From: Colletotrichum lupini
Taxonomy: Eukaryota; Ascomycota; Sordariomycetes; Glomerellales; Glomerellaceae
Direction of reading: 5' to 3'
DNA length: 64,000 nucleotides
NCBI RefSeq assembly: GCF_023278565.1
Contig: NC_064675.1
Location: 2,542,001-2,606,000, forward strand
Below the pieces are notes generated by a model, which made no database searches, was not told the DNA's origin, and was given only the letters and a program-made list of their open reading frames with translations. Positions 37,230 to 52,200 of the stretch are shown piece after piece; the stretch's first letter is position 1, and every line of letters begins with the position of its first letter. The position numbers were made by a program, and so were the translations under genes.

Positions 37230-40200
37230 CTTGTGCTGTTCTCTTTGAGAATGAAAGTCTTTTAGACACGACCGTTGCGGACGAGACACTTTGGGTGCTC
37301 GATCCTGTGGGTTAAAAAGAAGATTGGCGGACTCGAATGATGAAGCCGCACGGCGGTTTTAAGGACTGCTGCTGATCAGCCCAGGTTCTTATGTGGAGAA
37401 AGGTATGCGAGTAAGCTGTACCTAATACGGTCCAGCCAGGAAAGTTCGTTTTTTTCTTGTGTGAAAGTAGCACGTCGGAGAACGATTGCTTGTTGTATCT
37501 TGCTTGATGAAGCTTGTTCGGCGGCGAGGTCGAATAGTAATAGTATTGCTATTGCTCGTCAACGACAGACAGAGGCGTGAAGAAGTAGAAGCGATAAAAG
37601 GATGCTGATGTGATGGTCAAGTGGTCCCAGCCGTGAATCAACAAGCAGCTCGAATGGGATGATGGTCGGTGATGCTGGAGGTAGATGCAAGGTGGGATGG
37701 CAGTCCTTTTGTATATCTTGGAGCTTGGGAAGAGGTCTTGTGCAGGAAGTTTAACGGGCAGCGGTGCACAGATGTGGTGCCAAAATAGGAAATGGGAGAG
37801 AAGTGTCGAGGAGGAGGAAGAGGAGGACCCGGCGACGGGCCAAATTGGACAAATTAAGACGGTGATTTGAGCACACTGAAACTGACACGAACCAGCCTCA
37901 GACGAAAGAGCCCCAAACTAGTAGGTTCTTGTGAATCGGACCGTGGAGACTTTGACTGAGAGTAGGTTGGTAGGTAGACTTGTGCTTGTGAGGTATCCGT
38001 AGTAGAGCAAAGTAAACTGGACTGGACTGGAGAGGAAGAAGCGCACAGCCCACGGATGCTTAATGCCTTGCTATGTATCTGGGAACGAGGCCTTTGCTGA
38101 TGTGGGGGAGGGAGGATGGTTTTGACGGAACAGACTAAACCTGAACTAGCCCAGAGCTGCGAGGCATGGGCAAGGGTGGCATGGCAAGAGGACGATCAGG
38201 GTACAAGCAGGCCGTCGATGAGGAACAAGAAGGAGGATGGGATTGCCCATCTCGACCAGGGTCGCAGGACCACACCGTCCGTACCCACACCCCAGTCAGG
38301 GCCTGGTCCTAGGATTGCTTCGGTGGCGTTCCCTTTGGCGGGCAACGGACTGATTATGCTAGCTCGAGGTGGTACTTGAGGATGTGCCAGCAGGACAGCA
38401 TGGATAGGGGTCTGAACGAGAAAGAAAGTGACCAGGATACAAGAAGAAGAGTGGAAGAGATGGGAGAAGCACTAGCCTGCTCGAACAGTGACACGAAAAA
38501 GAGCCACTAGGGAAGCCGTAGCGTCTGTGGGCAGGGGTCTACTTGTGCTCCCCGGCTGCTCGTGGGCTCCCACCCGGGGCCAGGACGGTTGTGATGTACG
38601 TAGTGTAGATGAAATTGCCCGAAGGGGGGGCGCGCGCGGCGGCGGCGGATTATGGATATGGAGACACTTCAGTTGGTACGGAGTACTCAAGAGTCAATGG
38701 CGCTGCATTACTCCAACGACTTGACTACCTGCTACGGATACACTATTCAACGTGCCATCACATATGCAACTGGCGCGCTGGCTTCAACCAGTTACCTCAC
38801 CTTCCCAGCCAAGCCCCTTCATTGTCGCTTGTAACGCTCTGGCCGCGCTCAGGTCCTATGATGGATTAAAGTGAACAAGACTTCTGTCTCCGTAGGCAGT
38901 CTTTGTATAAGAATCGAGGATAAAATAGAGATTTGCACAATTGACATAAATGAAGAATAGGCCCCCATCAACTAGACCGGGGGTTGGCACTGGTGGCCTG
39001 GTTCCTACTCTGGTACGTAACGGTCTCTGACCCGGCTGGCCGTCATTTCCTGATCGGAGCAGGTTCAGCGAGGGAACATGGTAAACCGGAGATGGGTTCA
39101 GTATACGACAGATTCTGTCCAATATTGACATGAATGAGTGCCCATAGCATTACCGAAAGAAAGATGAAGTCTAACAAAAGCGATAAAGGGCGAGCAGTGA
39201 AGGCCCTGTCGGCTCTATCCACCACCCTCCAACCTTGAGAATCAAGGTCCCGGATGTCGTGAACGGCAATACAGCGATCACCCCCAAGAAATTATCTGTT
39301 ATTCAAGATGGCGTTCTTGACCCGCCGAACAACTGCCGTCTGAGCTCAGCAGTCCAAAATAGAAGACAGCGGGAGTCCTGAATTTTCCTGAACCTCTTGC
39401 TGGACCAACCTTCATCGTCCGTGAGCAATCGGCTCTTGAAGACTGGTCAACATAGCTGTAGAAGAGGACTAGTAACTCTCGAGCTCTCGAATCTCTCGAT
39501 TTAGCATCTTGTTGTTGATGGGCGAAATCCATCGCTCGTGCTCGCGCCCTCGACCCAGGAAGGCGCCGTTAATTCTGCAAATACCAGCAGCTTTCTTTTT
39601 TGTGCACATGGTCAGGGAGTGAGACAACTCTCAACACTGTCAGGCATACGTCCAACATGTCATGACTTCGAGACATCTTGACAGGAAAGGGAACTCCCGT
39701 CACGAAAGCGAATGGTGGTGTGTCACAAAGCTGCAATGGGGCGTATGGTTCTGCAACTGGTTGTTGAAGTTCCGGTTCGAGCTCGTATGCCAATGTGCGC
39801 GTGTGTGCATGTCTGGTGTCAAGTTGGTGGTGTGTCTGACGAGTGTGCCTGCGGATAAGGTGAATGGATGGACAGACGATGTTTTCATGGAGGGGGGACT
39901 GGGGGGTAGGCCAGGAGAGTAGCAGCCAGGGGAGCCCTGACGTGATGGCGCTCCCCTGCTTGTCTTTTCTCGATCCCGTCCACGCCCCCTCCCCTCCCCC
40001 AAAATTCCTGTCTAACAGCCATCCTAAACAATAGGGCGGGTCCGGAAGTCTCCTGGATGGGAGGAGAGGTAAGCAAGCAAAGGTTGAGTTGTGCGCTAGA
40101 GCGGCTATGCCATCCGCCGCTGACACGCCCACCCCCTTCAGCCCAATCCTAACGCTATTCAGGTATCGCATTCTTGTGCGAGTCCTGAATAAGGTCCGCG

Positions 40201-43200
40201 AGCGTCGCAGGCTCAAGTATTTGACATAGCCGCGCGAGTCTGTCGACGAGTGAGAGGGCAGGGAACACGATTCAAACGTCCATCCCAAGCTTTCCCAAGC
40301 TTTGGGTTGAAGAAACCAAGCCGATGAACTCTGTTGTTGTTTTCCCTTTGCCTTTGACTCTTCAAGCCACCCGTCAATCGCCCGGTCGCAGCTGACGTCT
40401 GTGACGTGCCCCAAACTTCCCTCGTGGGTGTGTCTGGGTGTTCTTGGGTTCAACCAGTCGCTGAGCTTCCAACTTGGCTTGATGCCTCGTCCGCAACATT
40501 CGATGATGGTGGCTGTGCTTGTCAACAAAAGCCATGGCACCTCGACTCAAGGACAACCGATGTAGACTGAAACGGCATTCACCATTGGATGCTTTTCTTC
40601 CGTCCGAGTGTTTTGGAACAGTTGCGTGCGATGTATGCGGCGCGGCTGTCCATGACGGGTCACGTCTAGCTATCGGATCGTTCTGACATTTGCCTTATCA
40701 GGAAGTGTTTGCAGGCCTGACTTCAAAACGAAGCATCCATTTGAGCAGAGTTGCTGGTCTGCGATTGGTGATGATCAAACTTTGACAAGTGTAACTTTTG
40801 TCACTCAACCCTCCCCCCTCCCTGGTCTTTCTCCCCGCAAAGCATCGAGGTGCAGCGTGTCATGCGGCTCAAGGCGTCTTCTTTCTGGCTCCATATCCTA
40901 TCCGTCGCCCATTGTAAGCCGCCCATAGAATGTGTGGTTTTTTATTTACTTTTTCTTCAGCAACGTCTTTGCGTTGTTGAGGATGCACTCAGGGCTGAGA
41001 GAACCACCGAGTCAGAGAGACGCACTAAGTGCATTCTGGTCAAGACCGTTGACTACCGTTTCAACTTCTGGTAGAAGACCTTTTTTCGGAAGCAGGCTAA
41101 TCAGGGTATTGGCGCCTCAATCGTCAAGCCTCAACTCCAGGAAGGGGCCGAGTCTGTCGTCTGTCGCAGGGTACACAGGCAGCGCCTCCGGAGCCGAAGC
41201 CGTCCGCGCGAGGGAGAGCTGTCAAAAACGTAGATCTACCGCGGTGATCATGTGGCCCCGGTCAGCACCACGATTGACTGGGCCTGTCTGTGGCTGGAAA
41301 GGAAGTGGCAGGTTCCGAGTAGCATCAATGTTTTGCCCTGGCGGCCGTGGCGAATCCTTGCGACGGTATTGCCTGGGGTCCCACGATGTTTTTTCTGCTC
41401 ACAATCCCTTTGACAGGTCCCAGAAACGGCTCAAGGCGTGTGCATGACAGCTCGAAGGGCTGGAAGGTTCGTGAGATCTAGGTAAACAAGAATTGCGATT
41501 GGCTGTAAGGTGCGACCACGGTATGGTTGATCTGAGGTTGATCGGAACCAAAGATGGGATTGCTCACGTTGTCAAACGCATCCTCAACTTGCGATTGGCT
41601 CTTCAGGAACTGTCATGAAGGCTCCTTGTCAGGTGTCGCCTCAAGTTGCTGCGCCCCAAGAGTTGAGTTGGGGTTCCGTCGGAACGGGGTGCACATCATA
41701 CACAGGAGTGCAGACCAGGCGAGACGGAAGCCCGGGTGCTGACTGATAGGTCGACAGGGGCCATGGTGTCTTCATGAGCCTGACATTCGAGATGTACTCC
41801 GTATTGTAAGGAAGAGACGTTGCAGCTGTGGTGCCTGTCGTCCTTTGAAGGGACGTGCCGAATGGATATTCAGTCCAGAATACAGTCTGCATGTTGCTTC
41901 GAGTGCCCTTGATTTGGGTCGCCTATCTGTTTAACTCACTCCTCGAGTAGTCCGCACTCCGACTGGCTCAACTGGCTCAGATGGCAAAGGGCAGCGTGAT
42001 CACTTGCTGGCCCTGGCGCGGCGGTTGACGGCATCCCGGTTCCCAGACGCCCCCTGCTGGCTGGGTTTGTTTGATATGGTGAGAATGCAGTGCGAGGCCG
42101 ATCCCGTCACAGCTGCGAACTCTGGGCCAGAATCCAGTCGTGTCTCTCAGGTTACTCATTGCCAGGCTTTGCTGCTCATTTTTGCTCTGCGGTTCAGCAA
42201 TGGCCAGCATGACGATCCCCCAGACACTTTGCGCTAGAGTAGCATGTTAGCCAGAGCAACCACGCGGACTCTGCGCCCACTGCAGGTACCGATTCCTCCG
42301 GCGATACAACGGCCTCTCTCCCAGCGCAGAGCGGCCCATGCGATAGGCCAACAGTCTGTGTCTAGGGCTGGCAAGGACGACAACCGCTGCACGCCACCAG
42401 CCAACGGGCTCTTTGTTGGTTGATGCATGCTTGTCGCAACGCCGAACAAGAATGACAGCGCACAGTACATGGTTGGTTTTGGCGCTTGTGATGGCGACTA
42501 TACTGCCTTTTGGACGTAGGAAGCCAAGCTGGGTGCAGAAAGCTCCGAGCTCCATGAGCACGTTCGCACGGGATCAGGCTAGATAGAAGATGGCACCGTA
42601 GTCCATCGTTGGCTTGTCTGAGGCCACTGTGTTGTTGGATGGTCCAAGTGCATATCTAGGGAAGATGGATGCATGCTGGTTCGTGAAGTGATACGGACCA
42701 GCCAGGGCGGGGTCGGTGTTTGCTTGTTATGAAGTGCATGAAATGGCGTATATTGTGTTGTAACGGTTGGTTCTTTTGTCGTGCAATATGCATCGCCATC
42801 GCCATCGCCGTCACCAGCTTTGGATCTGGGTCACCGGAACGCCTCTCCAGGCCGGTCGGGATTGCACATGGCGCTCTTGTCGACACGGCGGTTGTCTCTG
42901 GTTGGCTGAGAGCGGCAACGGCAAGGGTCGGGTGATGGTGGGAGGCGCGGGAGGCTGCTGGTTTGCTTGCCCAGATCTCGTAGCCGATGCTGGGTATCGA
43001 TCTCGGGGATGCACTGTACCGACTCTCATCTGCATGGCATGAGGGATTTCCACCCTTGTGGTCGCTATTCTGTTCGTTCGCCATTGTCATAACCATCGGT
43101 ATGGAGCTCCCGATGGCGTGTATCTGTATGCATCGATAGGTATTCCAGCTTACCGCGGTAGGCTTGACCGACAGACCCAGGGTGGTGGCCAGTGGTGATG

Positions 43201-46200
43201 GTGTGGAGGGTGTTCTGCTTGTACCCGGCCTGGCGCGTGCATCGTCTTCAGACTTTCAGTCCTTTGGTGCGATTGGCATCTGGCACGCATGGCAGGGGCG
43301 CCAGCTCGAGGTGCGACGCAGAAGCTGATGCGTCCTGATTAGATGGCATCTGCATACGCCGTCAGAGAGGAGCCTGGCTAGCACAAGTCTGAGATGTGCA
43401 TAAGATGCATTGTTTACTGAGGTGCCTTAGCCTCAAAAGTGAAAACTAGAGCAATTTTGTTCGGGTTGTGTGGTTGTGACTAGTGATTTGGGAGTTACCC
43501 GCAGTATTACCTAAGGCAAGTCGTCTCTCTAGCTTCCTTATTACCTTAGGTATTAATGGAGCCAGGTACGTGCCCCGGTTATCCAAGCTTTCCTATGACC
43601 AAGGTCTAGCTGGCCAATGAGCAAGTGGTGCAGCTGGTTCTTTCCATTAAGGTCCGAAAAGTGGATACGCGGGTTGAGGTCGGGTTGAAGGGAAAAGAGC
43701 CACTGGGTGACTTTGCAACTGGTTCTTGCACTTTGCACTTGCGTCTGCCGTCTCACTTGCACCTGCCATTTTTCTTAGCGGCCAGCCTCCTTTCCTCCTT
43801 ACTCTTTTCTCTCGTCGCACTTTCTTCCTATCCCCTCATAAAACGTCAAACCAAAGTTAGGTAAGGTAAACAATGGAATCAACGACTCTCAGACGGGACA
43901 CAAATAGCCACTACGCTCATAACACTAGTCTGCTTTCGCCCAAGCCGTGGATCTCAAGCCCAGACTTCCCATTTCCATCAGCAATGGGCTGGGCCGCCAG
44001 CATAAGCAGAAGACAGCGGGCTCCAGCAGCCTGACACAGCTGGCTTCAGAGACGGCCATCTCTAGTCTCCTGGTAGTTCCTCAAAGGCTCACCGACCTTG
44101 CCGTTCAGGTCTTCGCACGATATCACGCCCCCAGAACGTTCGAAAACAAGTTCCGATTCCCGCACGCCGTTGCGTCCTCAGTTCCGCCCAGACGTCACTT
44201 GACACACGGGCTACATGCCGGTGGCTTGCTTCTACACCGGTACTGAAGGAGATTAGAGAGAAAATAGAAGTGTAATCTTATTGTGACCTTGCAGAAAACA
44301 GAACCCCCCAACCTCACTCTGGCAAGGCTGCAAAACCGACAAGTCATAGTCGGAAGCAGGTAAAGGACGGACAGCGAGTGTGACTTGCATTGAATGTCGT
44401 CGACTCCCTGTCTGGGCCGGCCCCTGGCCCCCGGTCTCGAATCTGCCCTGCCCGCCCAACCGTGACATTGACCCTTGGCTGGCCTTGGACCTTGAGCCTT
44501 ACTGTGTACTAGGTAAGGGACGCCTGGCGTAAGCAGAGGCCCACTTTCCATCTCCAAGGTGAATTGGATTGATGAATTGTTTGCCTGCAAGTTGCAAGCG
44601 AAAGCAAGTGCAAGGTCTCGGCTGTACCTTGCCCTGTTCTCTGGACTGAGTACTCCGTACGGGGTATCTGTATCTGTGTCTGATCTGTCTGAATGCCGTA
44701 TTTGGGACAGATATCCGTACCTTCCATGACAAAGTACCTTACTTTTACCCCTAAGAATCACCTAGAAAGACAAGGACGGTACGAAGACAATCAAGCTAGG
44801 AAGCTCCAGTGCGGTGTGCGCCGTGCCTGCCTCACGGAATATTGGGCCCAATTATCCGTGAGCATCTCTCCTTCCGGAGGAGACCCCTTCCACACTGCCC
44901 CTTCCCATTGGTTCCCATCCAGGAACTGGTAGATGGAGCGGGGAGGCTTTTTCCGATCCAGATTTCTCATTTGCTAACCGTCCACACCCGTCTTGACCGG
45001 TGCCATAGACCCGGGCATGACAACTGCTGCGAACATCCGCCAACGACGACCCTTTCCGATGTGATATGTGATGAATCCGAGGGGAGACAACAAACTCACC
45101 AACCTCACCTTCACCGATGGCCATCGCCGGTATCTGGGCCACGCATATGCGCAAGCCGCACATGCGCCCGATGGCGCTTCTTCTATCCCACCCCCATCCA
45201 ACCACTCACACCAAGCACCAGCAAGCACACCAAGGACATCCATCATTTAGGCACTTGTGCAAGTAGCCGGCCCTCGTACTCGACCACCCTTCCACAGAAA
45301 CATGTGCCATGCCCGTGTACATCGGACACTTCAATGGACACTCTGCTGGGAGCCCGATCAACAAACAACCTCCGCGAGCACACGCACACACACAGGCTTC
45401 TTATCGTTCCCAATAGGGCACCGTCAAGCGCGGGTTCCTTCCGGTCCACGCACAGAACCGACCGATTGTTCGGTGCCGTTTCAAATTCTGGCCAGACTCA
45501 TTCTTCGGCGAGGTTAAACGTTTCTACCTGGGCAAAACCGAAGCAGACTAGAAGAACTCTGCTCTTCCTACTGCCGTCGTGGGATTGGCCCCCCCGTCAG
45601 TTATCTTTTCCCCGTCGTCCCAAGGCTGGACGCCACAGGCTGCGCGTTGACATCCAGGACCGACTTTTGGCTATCAAATCGGGACCGAGCCCCATCGAGA
45701 ATACATCGACATCGTTCTACGACGTCGGAAGTCGACTCTTCTTCACTCCGTTCAGGGGGATGATAATTTAATTCCCACAGTCGACTTAATCAATCCCTGA
45801 GGGACAGCTGGGAACTTCCGTTGTCTGCTCGTCTCCGCTCCTTGGAAGCCTTCGACCAATCTTCCAAAAGCCTCAGCCATTGGGCGGTCCCGACATCACT
45901 AATCATCATTCAATCACAATCTACCGCCATCATTGCACGTTCCCGCTGCCCTGTGCGCCGGAGCACACGCCCACCCGCAGAACGGGACAGGATGATCTTC
46001 CCACTGGACTCATGCTGGAGCACTTTGTAGTGCTAGCTGATGGGCTCCAGATGCTTGTCTGTGTGCCTGCCTACGCCTGACAACGCGTACGCCCCATTGG
46101 CTGACAACATCGTGTCAAGCAAACTGCATACATCAGTGCTGTCGTTTCTTTGGACCATGTCCGAATCCCCTCAGCTCGCCCGCCTCGCCGATGCGGCCAG

Positions 46201-49200
46201 ATGCAATTTGCATCGGTCGGCACTGCAGACGCCAGCAGCATGCGCGATCTTGACTCGCTGCCGTTCCCAAATCGATCTTGCTTCCCGTCTGCACATCGCT
46301 CGGCGCCAAGTACAATACATACGCTCACGTTGTCGCCCTTCTGATTTGTCCGAACCAGCGATTTTCAGTACCACCGGGCATGGCAGCGGTCAACGCGGTC
46401 CAGCTTCACCGCGCACTTTTGCTCCTCCACCTTTCAAGGGTAAAAAGGGGATTCACGGGCTGCTGTGGAGGTTTGCCTTGTCATACCCACACGATCCAGG
46501 TCCGTTCTGACCGCATTGACAAGGAATGATGTACGGGGGAGTGAACGATGGAACCCTAAAAATACCCCGTGTCACAACAGTGTATGCTCCGAATTGCTCC
46601 CGAAGGCGTTCATCCGCGACTTAGGTTGGAATGGCGCCCGCCGACTCCAAACATTTTCCCCGAAGCTTCAGGTAGCTGTCAGGTATGTCTTTCTAGAAAA
46701 CTTTGAACGCAACAGCACAATTGACGGAAAAACGATTCTAGCACATTTTCAAATCGACTGAAATAGAACATAACATCGATTAATAGTCCGCCCGAACGGA
46801 CACAACATCACCATCGCGTGGTGAGCGTCTGTTCGCCTCAACGCCTCATGTTTCAGAAGACCCGATTGACTTGCTTCAGCCTCCCTTCATCTATTTGCAC
46901 GGATTATGGCCCAGATATCCGTCCTGCGATGTGCTATGTCGGCGGGCGGCGCGATTATGGACGATTGTGCTGACAATCCCTCCAGAATTTTATTTTTGCT
47001 AAATTTTCCAACATACGTACGTCCTCGCATCCTATCTGTCGAGACTCGAGCGGCATGTCCGGTCTGTATTGCAGAAGAGCCCGCAAAGGATCGCTGAGGT
47101 GGACATTCGAACTCCAGGTTGTTGCGCACCAACACATGGCTTTTACGAATATCGTACGTTTGACAGCTCCACGATGTCTCCATCAGGGAGAAAGAAACGG
47201 GACTCGTTGTTCTCGACGAAATGCCAGGCTTATTCGGCCTGCCAGATCGCTGGGTGGCCCACTCAACCGCATTTGCAGGGGTCATATTCGCAAAAATGAC
47301 CAAACTAAGCAAAGATTACCCGTTGCGAGGGTTCCCATCCAGATGGATCTCCTTTGTCAAGACAAGGGGACGGCTTTCCATTAATGAGACGGCAGAGCCC
47401 GCCAGCTGGGGTGCTTTCAGGGATGTCTTGCTACCGTACCACCCCAGTAATCTTGTTCTTCTCTGGGCCCCACGTTTCGATTCGACTCGGAACCGGCTCC
47501 GTCCCTATTTCACTACCGAAACGTACCGAACGGGCGACCATGTAAGGAGCCACTTGATGAACGTCTGAAGCCTGGACACGAACACCACTGATGCAGTCTG
47601 CGAGAGAATAATTGCAAGCACGCGCAGGCCATACGAAGCGGTGCAACGCCAACGCTGAGAACGCTACTCAAGTATGGGGGGCCAGCTGAGAACGCAGCGG
47701 GAGAAATTCTGCCATCACGACCTTGTCAAACTCTAGGGCAACGAACGAGTGGGCTGCTTTGCCGTAGTTGTCATTCCCGGGGGTTTGGTCCTTTGATACA
47801 GCCCAGGGACCGTATCCAGCACGCTGCCGTGGAGAGACCAACAATTGTTGGACGACCCTGGAGCTGGATGGCAGGACCGCGCCAGTGAATCGTGGCAAGA
47901 TCGATAATCTTGCAGTAGCAATCCTCCATCGCCTGTCAAATGTGGATGAGCCGCACCCTCCCGGTCTGACACCTCATGCCAACAATCACCGCCTCAATGA
48001 CCCGCTCATTCATGTTGGGCCTATGGGCGGGCCTTTATTCTATTGTAGCCAGAGCCCTTTGCTCGCGCCTCTTGCGAACCGCTGAGGGCAAGTCGGTCTC
48101 GCAAAGACGGGCTTGACGAGTTGACTGTGCTGCACAGTTGTGGTCCCTGGAACCAGCCGCATGGTTTACCTGTTCTAGGCAAATAGTCGAGGACTCCCAG
48201 TCTACGATACACCCTTGACTCCTAACACTGCTGTCACTCACGGCGTCGGTAACTACTAACAAATACAACGGCTCTCTACATCAGTAGTTCCTCAACTGGA
48301 AGGACGGCTGTACGACAGGACGACGTGCAGTAACATACCGCAACCGGCGTGTTACCAAGACTCGTGTTATAGCCTGTCATCTGGCAGCTTCTCGTCCACA
48401 TGACACAGAGTCCGTGCTTGTTTTCGGTCTTCAGTCGGGACAGAGCTCAGCGTGTCTTGTACTCTGCGGAACCTTCAACTCGTAACAGAGTTATCTGTGC
48501 ACATTCTGTTCTGTTGCGTCAGTATGTCTTCGCAGTGTGTCCAAGAGGCTTGGTCAAATGTCCGCCAGTTGGATGAAGGATATAGCCATGACCAAGCCGT
48601 ATAACTGATCGGTCTACTCCGTAGCCACAATTAGTTCCTGGGATCTGGAGACCATTTGTGGAACTCGGGTTGTCTTCAGAGTATAGTTGATACAGTACGA
48701 AGTACAACCTCATGGATAGCTAGCAACTCGAACAGCACCGAAAGTTTTGCTTTTTTTGCAAGATGCCTTCTAGCAGTTTGCTGCAAGATGAAGCATGCTC
48801 TCGCATGATCTACGACCGATAAGCCAGATGCTTTGCTTTTCGAATGTGGACTATGGCCGACGTCCCACCGGTTTCCTGCATGCTTCTGATCAGTGATGGA
48901 TTTTGAGGACGAGAGAATGTCGAATGACTACCACGCTATTGACCAGTAAAGGCTAATGTACTTTCGATCCAGGTTCTACAGATTGTCATAATCTACTCCG
49001 TAGACTAATGGGTCTGTCGGATATTCGGATACAAGTGCCTGCCATCTGACGATTTCCGCTTTTCGAGGACAGGGCTCCCTTGAGTCGATTCGACAGCCTT
49101 TTCGAACACCCAATTTCTCCTATCAATAGCAACTCATATTTGCTATGCCTCGAACTGGGCCAAACGGCTTTCACCATGGGCTTCGTGAACGTAAAGCCGT

Positions 49201-52200
49201 CAACGGCTCGTTTTCACGTTGGACATGGAAGACACCACCGTATTGCACAGGCGGGATTCGCCGGCATCACCACCAGCTTGGCCCAACCTTTCATTTACAG
49301 TCAGGCACGTCGTACAAGATGCAGGCTTCCAAATGGGCCCTACGCCGCTTTGGAATCTCTTGGTGCAATCAAGACAAGTCATATTGTCCAACCATCCCGT
49401 GGACCTGGGGATTCAGTGGATCCTTTACGAAGACGGGCATCACCTGTACCTCGCGAGTAGAAGTCGTGACGATATTTTCTTCTCTGGAACACCCAGATCG
49501 GATCTTTGGGCTGTGGTGACCCTGGTCACGGCCCCGTGTATCGCGTCGCGCAAGCTGCTCCTTATTGAGTAACACAGCCGCCTTGGGACGGCCGTGCTGG
49601 ATACATCATGTACGGGCCTTGCTCCTCAGGGCGCCCTGGAAGTGACACAGACATATCAAATGGAGATCATGAGGTCCACCAACCGGTAGTTCCATTCAGA
49701 CTGGACCTACACTCTCGTCCACAGAAGTTCGGCTGCGGCAACGTCGAGCTGTCGGCAACGTCAGTTGATGCAGCCGCCTTTCTGCTCCGCATGTCAAGCG
49801 CGAACCTTTAGGGTGACAGCAACCGTCAACGCCCAGCGGTAGCGTCGCAGCGGGAAGAGGACAGCAGCGCCAGAATGGGCAGTCACATCGTCTGTTCTGT
49901 GATAGGCAGGCGCAGACGTTGTTGTGGAGAGTTTGCGGCTCCGATGCCGTCACAACCACAGCCTGTCAACATCCTACAGGGGCAAAAGCATATTTTATCG
50001 GACACAGCTCAGGATTATTTCGGTGACACTTTTCAATCGGTTGAGGGGGGAATTGGCAATGGAAGGGAATTTTGGGTTCGATGAGATCTCGAGCAAGGCG
50101 TGCCGGGCGCAAGGCTCCCGACTCGACTCCCGAGTCCCGAGCCAGCGACGTGCATACCTTTACATTTGACAAGGTGCATAGTGCAAGTCCAGGCCCAGAT
50201 CCAAGCGGCGGTCGCAAGGTTGAAAGAATCGCAGAAAGATTATTGGGAATCGGCAGATATTGGAACCCCACTAGGAGCGTGTTAAAGGACAGTTTGACGA
50301 GATATCTGGGCTCATTATGAAGTCATTTCCCGCCGGCACAGAAGGTCTTATTGCCAGACCTGGTCGGAAGCTCCATCTGCACCCCTCGACGGTGGGAGTC
50401 ATATCGATTATCGGCCTCGGTTCTCCCCACTGGCGACCAAATTGTAAAGGGGATCTGTCAAGTTTGACAGCCGCAAGGGGACCACCAGATCCAACGCTGA
50501 TGGATCGGACTAGGACGATTCGAGTGGGGTGGCAAAGTGGCTAGGAGGTTTAACATCCAAACATGCCTTCTGCCGACACCATGCTCCCCGTCATAACCAT
50601 GGATCAGCCAGGCTTGGGGGAGCAACCCTCATAACGCTGGACGCAAGACTGGCGTGACCAGCAGGGATCTGAAAAGGCAGAAGGGCACGAAGGGCTCACA
50701 CATTGGCTTTCCCGGCCCCTGAGGGCCGAAGGGAAACATGGGGCTTGTCAGGAATCTCATCCACTCGCAACTTGTTAACTCGCCCCGCGGACAATGACCG
50801 CAGGTAGAAATTCTGGGCTTGTTCTTCGCGGCAGACCTTATCCCGGAAGCCGTGCTCAATTGGCAATCTTCTGGCGTTGCTTCCGGACATCTGAAACTGA
50901 ACAGGCAGGTCCGACCGGTGCCAGAATTCGATGCCCGTTCTCCACCCGTTTGCCTTGATCTGATCCCGGCCAGCCAGCCGACTGTTGGCTTCCAATCTGC
51001 CAATTCTGGTGTATTCGTGCATACGAATATGGATGATGTTGCAACTGGAAGGGACTCCAAGGGCCCCCAAAATGATTGTAATCAAGATCGATGAGTAGAA
51101 GGGGGGGGAGACAGGAGAAGGACAGGCACAGGGAAGAGCGTCCAGGGCCAGTGCCAGATTCCAGAGCCGGATGGCGATGCTCATCAACAATCCCTACGTC
51201 GTACCCAAAAGACTCCTTGTCTTCATCTATCCAGTCCACTATCCATCCGCTTCCTCATCCCCTCCCATCTATCGTCCCCTGGAGCTTGAACCCAGCCTTA
51301 ACATGGTCCAAGCGCCCTGTCAAATCGTAAAAAAAAAACACTTCATTTTGGGGCTGGGAACTCCTCCCCCGGCGTGCCAGGGTGTACCCTAGCACCTGTC
51401 ACGATTTCTGGCGAGCGAATCGCATTCCGTTCTCGCATCCAAGGTCTGGATGCGAATTCCCGACGACAGCGAAATTTGACATTTCTCATACATTGTCTCC
51501 CTTCTTCTGACAACGAGCGTCGTGCGGAGAGAAGAAAACTAGAAGAGGAGACAACAGGGCAAGGGGAACTCAGCATGCAGAGATTCGTTTCTCTTCCCGG
51601 TAGATGGGCTCGAACGTAGCGTACAGCAGCAGACACAGCGCACGGAATCTAGAGAGAAACTCCAGAACCTGTCGGAGTGCCAAAGCGGGCGCGGAATTGT
51701 TTCTTCACCACGTTGACCTCGAGTTATCCGCCTTCTGATTTGTCTCCGTTTCCCTTCGGATTCTCGTCATGATGTTATGTCGTGCATATCTATGACCCGC
51801 TGTCAAACCACCGTCTGTCGATGTTCGGGTACTCTCGCTGACTCTTCCCCTTCTTTTCCGTCCGTGATGCAGGCAGAGATGGGGTGTCTGCCTTCTCTCC
51901 TCTGTTTCTTTTCTTTTTCCTTTCTGGAAAATGGGACGGTTTGCAACCTACAGGATCTTGCTGCTTGTAGGATCCCTACCTACACCACACTACGCAACCC
52001 ACCAACCCCATTCACGCCCTTCTCAGAATTTGGCATGGCAGCAGAAGACAGAAGGGGGCCCGACGACTTGTCACATCTGCCAACCAGTCGCATTCTCTAA
52101 AATCTCTTTTTGACAGCAAACGTTGGGGACCGAGTTGACGGACTGCGCCACGCCCACCGCACCCCCTCCCCTTTGGACATGTCGCGAAAGAAGAAACATC

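Noticed and set aside
39569..40540. 323-codon minus-strand open frame as a gene
   Set aside because: No domain, no intron logic, unusual W, C, H and R content; resembles translated non-coding DNA.
44809..45771. 320-codon plus-strand open frame as a gene
   Set aside because: H, P, T and S-rich translation of a C-rich strand without motifs.
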